Assembly: GCA_029582265.1 (NCBI GenBank)
Contig: CM055819.1
Span: 5,621,855 to 5,685,854, forward strand
From: Zoroaster sp. YZ-2022
Taxonomy: Eukaryota; Echinodermata; Asteroidea; Forcipulatida; Zoroasteridae
Length of the DNA stretch: 64,000 bases
Reading direction: 5' to 3'
The position numbers were made by a program, and so were the translations under genes. Under the pieces are notes generated by a model, which had not been told where the DNA came from, did no database searches, and saw nothing but the letters and a program-made list of their open reading frames with translations. Shown one piece after another: positions 22,401-31,617 of the stretch. Numbering within the stretch: the first letter of the stretch is position 1; the number at the start of each line of letters is the position of its first letter.

Positions 22401-23460
22401 GTTACAGCCTATTTGGTCATGTTTAAAATTTCACAATTTTACCCATATTTTTTCATAAAATATTGATTTTCTTAAAAAGTTGCAAAGATAGGCGACTCAA
22501 ACTATGAAAAATGAGTTCTAGGCACTCTATTACGTCTCTCCAGCAAGTATCAAGCATTTTTTTTAAATGTAATTTTTAGGCCAAATTTGGTAAAAACGAC
22601 AAGGGGTAAGCCTTGTCGTTTTTTTCACCTCGAAAAAAATTTGTCTCCGATTCGGTTCAAAATTACACAGAATGAACCTTTGTGTCTGCAGAATACAGCC
22701 ACCGAGTTACAGCCTATTTGGACATGTTTAAAATTTCACAATTTTACCCATATTTTTTCATAAAATATTGATTTTCATAAAAGGTTGGAAAGATAGGCGA
22801 CTCAAACTATGAAAAATGGGTTCTAGGCACTCTATTACGTCTCTCCAGCAAGTATCAAGCATTTTTTTAAATGAAATAATAAGGACAAATATGGTAAAAA
22901 CGACAAGGGGTAAGCCTTGTCGTTTTTTTCACCTCGAAAAAAATTTGTCTCCGATTCGGTTCAAAATTACACAGAATTAACCATTGTGTCTGCAGAATAC
23001 CGCCACCGAGTTACAGCCTACTTGCTCATGATTAAAATTTCACAATATTTCCCATATTCTTACACAAAATATAAATTTTCTTAAAAGGTTGGAAAGATAG
23101 GCGACTCAAACTATGAAAAATGGGTTCTAGGCACTCTATTACGTCTCTCCAGCAAGTATCAAGCATTTTTTTTAAATGTAATTTTTAGGCCAAATTTGGT
23201 AAAAACGACAAGGGGTAAGCCTTGTCGTTTTTTTCACCTCGAAAAAAATTTGTCTCCGATTCGGTTCAAAATTACACAGAATGAACCTTTGTGTCTGCAG
23301 AATACAGCCACCGAGTTACAGCCTATTGGACATGTTTAACATTTCACAATTTTACCCATATTTTTTCATAAAATATTGATTTTCTTAAAAAGTTGGAAAG
23401 ATAGGCGACTCAAACTATGAAAAATGAGTTCTAGGCACTCTATTACGTCTCTCCAGCAAG
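19462..23460 (+). repeat. Satellite array: 13 full units plus a partial unit, period 304 bp
   Basis: Unit starts (GGTTGGAAAGATAGGCGACT) are at 19462, 19751, 20044, 20348, 20652, 20957, 21262, 21566, 21870, 22174, 22478, 22783, 23087 and 23391. The first two steps are 289 and 293 bp; the rest are 304-305. Most units carry the perfect 9-bp hairpin ACGACAAGG/CCTTGTCGT around loop GGTAAG. Unit 12 (22783-23086) is the most diverged; unit 14 is truncated. Similar 83-codon open frames recur in several units, but they run over TTTT/AAAA tracts and are often interrupted; I do not regard them as genes. Confidence 0.97.
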
Positions 23461-24070
23461 AAACGGACCCTTGTTAAGGCGTCTATTGTTTATTTTAATT
23501 TTAATTGGCCTCAATAGATGTATATAAAATACACATTACATGGCTATAAACCTATGAAGTCTTTAAAATGCTAGTGAATCTTAGGTGAGGATAATCAGCC
23601 ATCTATAACATAAACATGACCTCACATTGACCCCTTAACCTTTGACCTTTGATATCTGAAGGATTGTTTAAGTGGTGTCATTTAAATGATTCTCCCACCC
23701 TTCCCCAGGGCCTACCCTGACCTATTCTGACCCCTAGGTCAGAATAGGTGTAAGGAATAGGCCCCCCTTGGCAAGGTGTCTATGGTTTATTTTTATTGGC
23801 TCAATAGATGGCATATCCAGTGGGGGAGGGGTAAGGTTTGTCTCATCCAATGGAGGAAGGGGTGGTAGGGGTCAGAATAGGGGTAAGAAACAGACCCTTA
23901 ATTTTAATTGGCATCAATAGATGTATATAAAATACCCATTACATGGCTATAAACCTATGGAGTCTTTAAGATGCTAGTGAATCTTAGGTGAGGATAAACA
24001 GTTTTCTATAACATAAACCAGGACCTCACATTGACCCCTTAACCTTTGACCTTTGATATTTGAAAATGAG
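23461..24070. repeat. Right flank repeats of the satellite array (R units)
   Basis: Two R units containing CGGACCCTTGTTAAGGCGTC, AATAGATGTATATAAAATAC, ATCTATAACATAAACATGAC and ACCCCTTAACCTTTGACC. The array is cut in mid-unit (CTCTCCAGCAAG) and joins R sequence directly, with no transition. Confidence 0.8.
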
Positions 24071-24688
24071 GCTGATAGTTAAGAACACATAGGAGATGAA
24101 GGAAATCTGATCAGAATGATTAGTGAGTTATTTGATATATTTCTTCATTTTATTGTCAACAAAACTAGACAAGAAGTATGGGTACATTACATTCAACTGG
24201 TTGTGAATAAAGAGTTATAAATATGGTGTTTTATTGGTTCTCTATTCCATCCTAGAATAACATGATCAATGTTTGGATAGGTCAACTTGAATACACATAA
24301 TCAGATCAAGAAACTGGACCAACATAATTTACAGAAAAAAAAAATTAATTCCATTAATTAATTACAGAGAACATTTTGAAAGTTTACATAATATTTTAGA
24401 TACAAATTATTAACATGTCATCAGTGTTTATACTTTGAGAAAATATTTCAACTACAAAACATGAAGTCTTAAACAAGTTCCATACAAACAGTGAAAAACA
24501 ATCGGCATAAACTAAAAATTAATTTTTTTACTAGTGTGAAAAGGTTGTCGACATTCGTATTCGTATACATAAAGGACCTACATGTTTACAGTCGGTCTCG
24601 GGCAATTTTAGTATCAAATAAGTTTTAACTTAAAAATATTAATTTAATTAAAACAATTTTGTTTGTAAAATACAAATACAAATACAAA

Positions 24689-24816
24689 TGGAGGGGGAGG
24701 GGGAAGGGGGGAGGGGGAAGGGGGAGGGGTGAGGGGAAGGGGTGAGGGAAGGGGGAGTGGGAAGGGGTGAGGGAAGGGGGAAGTGGGAAGGGGAGAGGGA
24801 AGGGGGAAGTGGGAAG
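24689..24816 (+). repeat. G-rich low-complexity tract
   Basis: Runs of GGGGGAGGGGGAAGGGG-type sequence, with many G tracts of three or more in close spacing; the G strand could form G-quadruplexes. It directly precedes the inverted copy of repeat Q. Confidence 0.85.
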
Positions 24817-24829
24817 TGGGCCTGGGTCT

Positions 24830-25055
24830 CCCTTTGGTCTAAAGGACAAAACCTCCGAACCTCCTGGATGTTTAATTTTGGAGGATTTACAGACTCTCCG
24901 CATCCCTCACAAACAAGAAACTAGAGGTTTGGACACAATACAGGCTACTTCTTTCACTCCTTGGTGGCTACTTCTCCACTTTTAAGAAAATTTTGAGGCA
25001 AAGGGAGATTTGTAAACAATCCTGAAATCAGGAAAAAATCCTGAGAAATCACAGG
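24830..25055 (-). repeat. Dispersed repeat Q copy 3, inverted
   Basis: Complement of the Q copies at 11065 and 12640: CCTCCTGGATGTTTAATTTT, TGGACACAATACAGGCTACT and AATCCTGAGAAATCACAGG. It has a single 58-bp unit. Confidence 0.8.
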
Positions 25056-25329
25056 TCTGCGTGATGTTATACTGTGTGGAGTGTCGTGGCCGAGCGATCT
25101 AGCTTACCGGACTCAAATCACAGGTCTGTCTTAACACTATATTCTCAACACTATGTCATCAGTGCATTATAGCCGGTACATCCTTTATGAAAAATGTCTG
25201 TAAATAACATTTTCATCACTTGCCCGTTAGCAGATCCAGTTAACATACGGAGCGTACACACCTCCCCAAATCTTGCTGGGCCAAAAACATTTCACAATCC
25301 TCCCCCCCAAAATAATGAATAATGAAATA

Positions 25330-25762
25330 AAGGAAAGAATGTCGTATCCAACCGCCACTTCTTAAGGGGTTTGCAACCACTAACCAGTTAAAAAATTATT
25401 CTATTTTGGGGGGGTACAGAAAGCAAAAACTATCTTTAAAATCCACTTTCACGATGGTTTTCGGACTTTATTTACCTTCTAAAAAAATTCTCTCCTTCAG
25501 AAAATAGAAGGATCCTATTATAGTTGCCACTGTGCATGTACCATGACCGTGTTGGTCACTGACGGGGAGCTGACAAGATCAGACTGACATGACTGAGGAA
25601 GTCATCGTATACCAAAAATGCCTGATTTTTTATGAAATAAATATCCTGGAATAATTTGAAGTATATTTCCATCATCATGTTCTCCACCTTACTGGGTAGG
25701 TAAGATTATTAGTTATAATGAATGAGAAAAAGTGGCGGTCGGATACGGCATTCTTCCTGAAA
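25330..25762. mobile_element. MITE family F copy 1
   Basis: Terminal inverted repeats GGAAAGAATGTCGTATCCAA and GTCGGATACGGCATTCTTCC, each next to AAATAAA, a possible target duplication. The inner halves are complementary too (GTGGCGG / CCGCCACTT). It matches 52537-53003. Confidence 0.75.
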
Positions 25763-25799
25763 TAAAGACATTTATTGCCAAATTTAATTAAAAACTTAA

Positions 25800-26330
25800 T
25801 TTATAATAAGGATACCCGACCGAAACGGTCTTTACCCGATTCCATTTTTCGGTTCCAATTACCCGTAAACGACTTTTAAAAATTCTGACTTAACATTTAA
25901 GCCACACAAATGGAAGTCTCTGATTTTTGTATGTGTGTGGGGGAATGGGGAAGCTACGAGTCATTTTGAATACAGAGGCAGGAAATTATTACAGTAAGTC
26001 CATATTTTGACGGCTTAAAACCAGAACTGGGTATGTTCACTTTTGCCTAAAAATGTGTTATGGGGAGTTTCAAAGTTTTTCAGAAAGATTCAAACTTTTT
26101 AAAATGCTAATTTTGGACATAAAACAGTTCTGCTTTTAAGCCCTCGACTTATTATGACTCTAATAAAACAAGAGAAACTTGTGTTCATATTGGTTATTTT
26201 ATACATTCAGGAGTATTAACGTGTCTTTTAAAAAAATTGTTTACGGGTACCCGGGTATCCGAAGATTTCCAATTTCGGGTATCCGGTTCCCAAAATATCC
26301 AAAAATGCATGGCCGGACATGCAACTTTGT
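25800..26330 (+). mobile_element. TACCCGG-rich element, copy 2
   Basis: Begins GGATACCCGACCGAAACGGT and ends near CCAAAAATGCATGGCC. The interior contains GGTACCCGGGTATCCGAAGA. Other copies are at 4265-4615 (inverted), 48545-49110 and 61740-62612. Some of those are split by SINEs, so this element is older than those SINE insertions. Confidence 0.7.
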
Positions 26331-26504
26331 AATTGCTAAAAAAGAAGAAATGACCGAGCACACAAAACTTTGTACAGTGATTTTCAGTTTTCTATTGCAC
26401 TATTATTAAAGAAAAAAAGAGGAAATCAGTTGATCAGCTGATCAGCTGAAAAGGTTGTATGCCTTAATTTATAATAATCAAATGTGAAGGGCGTGGGGGG
26501 GGAG

Positions 26505-27290
26505 TCAAGCCCTCTGAGGCTCCTCCTTGGGTGTGCCTCTAAGCTGATCTGTTCAGAAGTAATCGACAAGATTCTTGGTCTTCTTGGGTGTGTATCTGTT
26601 CAGTAATCTACTCAGAAGTAAATCTACAAGATTCTTGGTCTTCTTGGGTGTGTATCTGTTCAGTAATCTACTCGGAAGTAAATCTACAAGATTCTTGGTC
26701 TTCTTGAGTGTGTATCTGTTCAGTAATCTACTCAAGTAATCTACTAGCATCTTGGTCTTCTCGAGTGTGTATCTGTTCAGTAATCTACTCAGAAGTAATC
26801 TACAAGCATCTTGGTCTTCTCGGGTGTGCATCTGTTCAGTAATCTACTCAGAAGTAATCTACAAGCTTCTTGGTCTTCTTGGGTGTGTATCTGTTCAGTA
26901 ATCTACTCAGAAGTAATCTACAAGATTCTTGGTCTTCTTGGGTGTGCCTCTGTTCAGTAATCTACTCAGAAGTAATCTACAAGCTTCTTGGTCTTCTTGG
27001 GTGTGCATCTGTTCAGTAATCTACTCAGAAGTAACCTACAAGCATCTTGGTCTTCTTGGGGGTGTATCTGTTCAGTAATCTACTCAGAAGTAATCTACTA
27101 GCTTCTTGGTCTTCTTGGGTGTGTATCTGTTCAGTAATCTACTCAGAAGTAATCTACTAGCTTCTTGGTCTTCTTGGGTGTGTATCTGTTCAGTAATCTA
27201 CTCAGAAGTAATCTACTAGCTTCTTGGTCTTCTTGGGTGTGTATCTGTTCAGTAATCTACTCAGAAGTAATCTACAAGCTTCTTGGTCTT
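26505..27290 (-). repeat. Minisatellite, 59/60-bp unit, about 13 copies, derived from an exon end
   Basis: On the - strand each unit reads AAGACCAAGAAGCTTGTAGA, then TTACTTCTGAGTAGATTACT, then GAACAGATACACACCCAAG. The first unit overlaps the end of the terminal exon at 27261-27341, so later units are downstream copies of KTKKLVDYF-stop. Most units are 59 bp and keep the TGA. The leftmost few are 60 bp with an extra T (GATTTACTTC), which shifts the frame, removes that TGA and gives a 20-residue in-frame repeat of the type LLSRLLNRYTPKKTKNLVD. Confidence 0.93.
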
Positions 27291-27341
27291 TGTGGAGGTT
27301 GAGGTCTCATCAGTCAATTTGCTCTTTCTCTTCTTCGTCTC
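27261..27341 (-). CDS. Lysine-rich C-terminal exon of an unidentified protein
   Basis: Acceptor TTTTGTAG followed by 26 codons and TGA, reading ETKKRKSKLTDETSTSTKTK then KLVDYF-stop. KKRKSK is a good basic nuclear-localisation-like cluster. The ending TKKLVDYF resembles a PCNA-interacting box (hydrophobic residue, two residues, two aromatics) but lacks the usual first glutamine. The frame is chosen because the other two close within about ten codons. The gene is not recognised. It lies on the same strand as, and downstream of, the photolyase-like exon at 29763-29914. However, the two are not phase-compatible for direct splicing, and the photolyase exon that should lie between them was not found. 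Membership of the same gene is only a possibility. Confidence 0.5.
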   Translation of the reverse strand, partial: ETKKRKSKLTDETSTSTKTKKLVDYF

Positions 27342-28131
27342 CTACAAAACAAATACACAAAAACAAACATGTAAATAAGCAGACCACTTTATATAACATC
27401 GTTTTCCAATGTTTCTATAAAAGTTTCCAACTTGGGACATGACATGAGTTGAACAAAAATTATTTGGAAAACTTTCTTTTTTTCACACCAATGATCACAT
27501 AGACTGGGTTAGGGATATCAGGCATGATATTCTTCCTACTTTTGTAGGAAATCCTACCTTTTGATTTTGAAAATCCTACCATGAAACCGGGTTCCGACTA
27601 ACTTCAGACCATGGAAACTTTCCTTGTGTATCATTTTATTGTAAATACCAAGATAAAAAACAGTTTCCTTGCTATACATGGCTATAGAGGTAAACCGCTA
27701 TAGGCTAGTATATGCCTAATGATAATGGCAAACATTTTTCCTACCTTTTCATTTTCTCACAATATCATCCCTGGGTTTCCAATATTTCCAGAAAAGTTTC
27801 CAACTTGGGACATGACTCGAGTTGGACAAAAGTTATTTGGACAAACTTTTTCTTTGTTCATAACCATGATCACATAGACAGGATTAGGGATACACTTTTG
27901 TAATTACAACAATACAATGGTGAACAATAGGCAATATTAAATCAGCAAGATGACAGTCATCTGAACTCACTATTATACAATTCTGGTAATGATAATTACC
28001 AAAGGCACACTTAAGCACTGTAACTCAGAAGCCCGAGGAAACCACAAGACACTTCCAAATTAACTAGAAACACCGGGGTTAAACCCCTATTCTTCCCAAT
28101 AAGTGTTCTGGGTTCTTTTATGTGCATTACT
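27342..28131. other. Stretch without recognised genes
   Basis: Contains a diverged pair of segments, 27425-27525 and 27783-27895 (both with GTTTCCAACTTGGGACATGA and TCACATAGAC). A SINE-tail-like fragment near 28060-28125 has AAGTGTTCTGGGTTCTTTTA, also seen at 42218-42240. No coding signal seen. Confidence 0.5.
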
Positions 28132-28221
28132 TTAACCCTAACTCCCTAGGCATTGTACTAAAACAATAAAAATCCTTCAAAATCCTCCAACTGGCTTTGT
28201 TGTCTAGGGAGTTAGGGTTAA
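28132..28221. mobile_element. TTAA MITE, family A copy 4
   Basis: TTAA at 28132-28135 and 28218-28221, with ends CCCTAACTCCCTAGGC and CTAGGGAGTTAGGG. It is an inverted version of the 4148 and 63427 copies. The right TTAA is shared with the family B element that follows. Confidence 0.9.
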
Positions 28222-28268
28222 AGGGACAGTATCGGTACGATCAACAGGGCATGGAATCGGAGTGCTAG

Positions 28269-28595
28269 TATCCACCAAACTGGTGCTCAAGGCGCATTAC
28301 ATTATTACCCCTGCTCATCAGGTGCATAAATCATTCCTGAAACCATCTCAGCTCCCTGGGGAGTATACAGCTCAATTGCTGCCATTACAGCACATATAGG
28401 GCTAATCAAACACAACAACCAACTCTGCCCTCACAGGTACCCATTTACCCCTGGGTGGAGAGAATCAATTATGGTAAAGTGTCTTGCTCAAGGACACAAG
28501 CACCATGGTCGCGGTTGGGATTCGAACCCACATTCTGACGACTCAGCCATCAGAACACAAATCTGATGCACTAAACTGCTCGACCATGGCACTCC
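28269..28595 (-). mobile_element. tRNA-derived SINE copy (inside MITE B)
   Basis: On the - strand the head begins GGAGTGCCATGGTCGAGCAG and has the B box GGGTTCGAATCCC. The body includes CTTGAGCAAGACACTTTACC, CCACCCAGGGGTAAATGGGT and GGAGCTGAGATGGTTTCAGG, ending at GGTGGATA. The same body is at 35632-35990, 48658-48954 and 61987-62355. No protein is encoded; mobilisation would need a partner LINE. Confidence 0.88.
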
Positions 28596-28625
28596 GTGAC
28601 TGAAAATAATACCCCACATGATAAG

Positions 28626-28977
28626 TAAGCTTAAGCGATAACACGATAATATTGAATATCGCGATACCTTTTTTATATCGCGATTAAAACAAAATCGCCA
28701 TTGTGAGTCAAGTCAGAAATTCCATGGAAACAAAATTAGAACAGTCTTTTCAGCTTTTGGAAGTGAGAAACAAAGGGGAACTACTTCAGAAGTACATACA
28801 CGCTCTGCAAACGAATTTGTGATTTATTGGGACGCTTGTAGAGGGGTATATACCTGTGGTTATCGGCTCTAAAGCAATCATGCATGAATGAACAAAAAAA
28901 TCACGATATTATCGAAAATCGCGATATATGTTTGCCGATATATCGTGGATGAAAAAAATCGATATCGCCAAAGCCTA
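28626..28977. mobile_element. hAT-type MITE copy 1 (352 bp) with 8-bp target duplication
   Basis: ATGATAAG at 28618-28625 and again at 28978-28985 flanks an element with ends TAAGCTTAAGCGATA and TATCGCCAAAGCCTA (imperfect inverted). An exact 8-bp duplication is the hallmark of hAT elements. The interior is rich in CGATAT palindromes. The second copy is 37388-37824. Confidence 0.9.
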
Positions 28978-29216
28978 ATGATAAGGTCATATTACCGTTG
29001 CTGCTGCATAAATGAGCCAGTAATATTCAGTCCCTGTGTTCATCATAAACTGGGACACTGATTCCATGCCCTGTTGAAAGTCTGCACGACAATATTGTCC
29101 CTTTTTAGTTCTGGTTTTACTGTAGAATTTTCCTGAGCTAAATAAATAGAATAATAAATGCATACCATTTTATCAACAATCAAATGGCATTCATGGATTG
29201 CCCCAGACAGTTGATG

Positions 29217-29486
29217 TACACTATTCAAAACAATTTAGGGAACACCGGATTTTTAACATCAAATAGGTTTGAAATGTTCCATGAACCGGGATTTTCATTT
29301 GCAACCCCCTCTCTCTTTCAGTAGTCATGTCATGAAATGTGTAATCACTACATGCATCCTTTATCATCTGTTTCATTGTGCAGTTGTTTCTCATCAATTC
29401 TGTGAAACATTGTGTTTATCTGAAATAAATGATCTTGCTTTAACTGAGATTATTCCGGTGTTCCCTAAATTGTTTTGAGTAGTATA
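29217..29486. mobile_element. TA-flanked MITE (mariner/Tc1-like ends), copy 1
   Basis: Ends CACTATTCAAAACAATTTAG and TTGTTTTGAGTAGTA are inverted, bounded by TA at 29217-29218 and 29485-29486. The longer terminal repeat includes TTTAGGGAACACCGG/CCGGTGTTCCCTAAA. A shorter copy is at 54477-54716. Confidence 0.85.
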
Positions 29487-29762
29487 TTTTGATTGGTGGA
29501 GAGCTGCTTTTAAACATCACCTGATTTAAGAAACAAAATGAACCAGAAATCTTTACTGAAAATCATGAAAAAAATATTTTTCTGTTGACTATAAACATTA
29601 CTTTTCTACAATACATGTACATTCAACGTTTTCTCTGAGAACAGTCAGATCAAAACCAAAATATTCCCAAAAGAGGACTGGTATGGTAATCTGTACGTCA
29701 CAAGGTCAAGTCCCCTTAGTACATTTTTTTTTGTTCAGAAATTATTTCTGTACATGAATTAC

Positions 29763-29914
29763 CTCATAAAATCTCAATTCTTGTCTGTTTTCTTCTCAAA
29801 GGTGATTGGGCTGTAGACCTGGAAATACTGATGAAAGAAAACGCTGGCAGACAACCACATCCAGTTGTGTGCATTCAGGCTGAAGTCGGCATCCAAGAGC
29901 CACTCATCAAACAC
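29763..29914 (-). pseudogene. Cryptochrome/(6-4) photolyase exon with an in-frame stop
   Basis: On the - strand, the acceptor ...CATGACAG precedes 152 coding bases, then a donor GAG/gtaatt. Codons read VFDEWLLDADFSLNAHNWMW, LSASVFFHQYFQVYSPITFE, KKTDKN-stop-DFM. LLDADxSxNAxNWMWLSxSxFFHQYF is the FAD-pocket signature of animal cryptochromes and (6-4) photolyases, blue-light flavoproteins of the circadian clock or repairing (6-4) photoproducts. The family normally has NGDYIR here; the glycine codon is replaced by TGA (29774-29776), consistent with GGA to TGA. Neighbouring exons were not found nearby, where repeats dominate. The exon therefore looks like part of a decayed gene copy, although a base error or polymorphism could also explain one stop. 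The KKTDKN ending resembles (6-4) photolyases more than vertebrate CRY1/2. Confidence 0.88.
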
Positions 29915-30595
29915 CTGTCATGATTGGACAAAAGTTCAAGCCAATGTTTAATCCTGGCCAATGAGATGACCTCTTTTAAATTTTGTGGAACTGCATCTGT
30001 TGGATCATCAGATATCTGCAGTGATCAGACACAAGTACGCACAAATGTTCCTGGCCAATGAGGTGGCCTGTTGTGCAACTGTGTTTGAGGAATCATCAGA
30101 CATTAGCAGTGATTGGTCAAAAGTTTAGTGCTCGCTTCAAATTTATTGGAAGTATAATATTTGAGAGATAACATCATCTCACATACTCTGTGATTGGGCA
30201 AATTGATAACTGACAGCAGTGACTTGGCCAATGGAAAGACATCTTACTGTGGATAAAGGACCAACACCGAATTTGATCAGATTTTCCCACTTTTGTAAAC
30301 TGAAAACTATACATATGCCTTCTGACCCTCCTCCCAGCTGATCCCAGCTGATCCCAGCTGATGATGGTATCAATGAACAGATACCGCATTCGTCCCGAAT
30401 CATTGGTTATGACATTAGGAATTACATCTGAAGAATCAACATCTGAAAGAATCCACAGAAGCTGGTCATAGAGGGACACAAGTGACTTGCTGTATACATG
30501 TCTTCTGCAAATTAGAACAATTAAGGAGAAATTAAATTTAGATGTAATTTTGGCTCAATACAATCCTTACAAATGGGATGTTGGATACAGATGTC
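29915..30595. other. Stretch with a diverged tandem repeat, no recognised gene
   Basis: Contains two to three diverged copies of a roughly 110-bp unit with GGCCAATGAG, GGATCATCAGA-like and GCAGTGATTGG-like blocks (29915-30240), and a short repeat of CCCAGCTGAT (30340-30362). The - strand frame 30174-30479 resembles nothing I know. Further upstream exons of the photolyase were not found. Confidence 0.45.
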
Positions 30596-31130
30596 TATTT
30601 ATACCTACATAAAGTGATCCAGATGTGGGTAAGGGGAGGGGGAGGGTAGAGGGAAGAATCGGGGGAAGAATCGGGGGATAGAATCGGGGGATAGAATCGG
30701 GGGATAGAATCGGGGAGAAGAATGGGGGGGCGAATCGGGGAGAATTGGGGGTACTTTGTCGGGGTGGGGGAAACTTTGTCGGGGAGGGGAAAAACTATTT
30801 ATACCTACATAAAGTGATCCAGATGTGGGTAAGGGGAGGGGGGCAGGGTAGGGGGGCAGAATCGGGGAAATCGGGGGGGAGAATCGGGGGGAGAATGGGG
30901 GGGAGAATGGGGGGGAGAATGGGGGGGAGAATGGGGGGAGAATGGGGGGGGGCGAATCGGGGGGGCGAATCAGGGAGAATTGGGGGAGAATTGGGGAGAA
31001 TCGGGGAAACTTTGTCAGGGTGGGGGAAACTGTCGGGAAGGGGAAAAACTTTGTCGGGGAGGGGAAAAACTTTGTCGGGGAGGGAGAACTTTGTCGGGGA
31101 GGGGGAAACTTTGTCGGGGAGGGGATTCAT
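30596..31130 (+). repeat. G-rich tandem array in two duplicated blocks
   Basis: Both blocks start with TATTTATACCTACATAAAGT followed by GATCCAGATGTGGGTAAGGG (30596 and 30793). They continue as GAATCGGGG and GAATGGGGGG units and end with ACTTTGTCGGGGAGGGG units. The G strand has dozens of G runs of four or more. The open frames on both strands are periodicity artefacts. Confidence 0.92.
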
Positions 31131-31200
31131 CAGGGACCAACTATCTATTAGGGGTTATCATTCATTTTCAGGTAATAATATTATAATATTAAGTAATTAA

Positions 31201-31507
31201 TTAACTATCAAGGGTCAAAATCAGTTAAAATGTTGATATACTTGCCAAGGTATCTAGTGCACTTAACTAGTCAAACACTGTCAAACCTTATGTGTAGTAA
31301 GTACATTTACAGGTCAAAATGAGTCAACCGTTTTGGGTAAAAGTATTGTCTTGTATTGTTCATACAGGGTGGTCAAAATGACAGTAAAAACCAGTCAAAA
31401 ATGCCCCAGTGTGCACATTTGGGTCAACAGTCAAAACAGGCAGTTGACTGGTTTTGACCTCTACAGCTACTTGCCACTAAAGTGCAGCAATACAGTAGGA
31501 GGGTTAA
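31201..31507. mobile_element. TTAA element, family D copy 2
   Basis: TTAA at 31201-31204 and 31504-31507. The body matches 5369-5674, including TTGCCAAGGTATCTAGTGCA and CAAAATGAGTCAACCG; the right end is GTAGGAGGG. Confidence 0.78.
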
Positions 31508-31617
31508 TATATAGTATACACTAGTACTAGTTATATTTACCAAAAATAATGTTTAAGTACTTTTAACTGTTAGTGTTAATTTTACTGGAGAAAAATTTAA
31601 TACAGTAGGCTATATTA

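Larger units (their letters stand above)
28218..29104. mobile_element. TTAA MITE, family B copy 3, split by a SINE and a hAT MITE
   Basis: Pieces in order: AGGGACAGTATCGGTACGAT...GGAGTGCTAG (28222-28268), then a SINE, then GTGACTGAAAATAATACCCC (28596-28625), then a hAT-type MITE, then AAGGTCATATTACCGTTGCT...ACAATATTGTCCCT (28986-29103). Removing both insertions restores a family B element similar to 7287-7511. Confidence 0.85.

Noticed and set aside
20077..22458. Repeated 83-codon open frames in the satellite array
   Set aside because: They recur only because the units are near-identical. They run through poly-A/poly-T tracts, are broken in several units and resemble no protein I know.
19462..23460. 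CRISPR-like array
   Set aside because: The repeats are whole 304-bp units without short direct repeats separated by unique spacers, and this is a eukaryotic sequence.
30745..31200. Glycine-rich frame on the + strand
   Set aside because: Produced by GGGGGAGAATGG-type tandem repeats.
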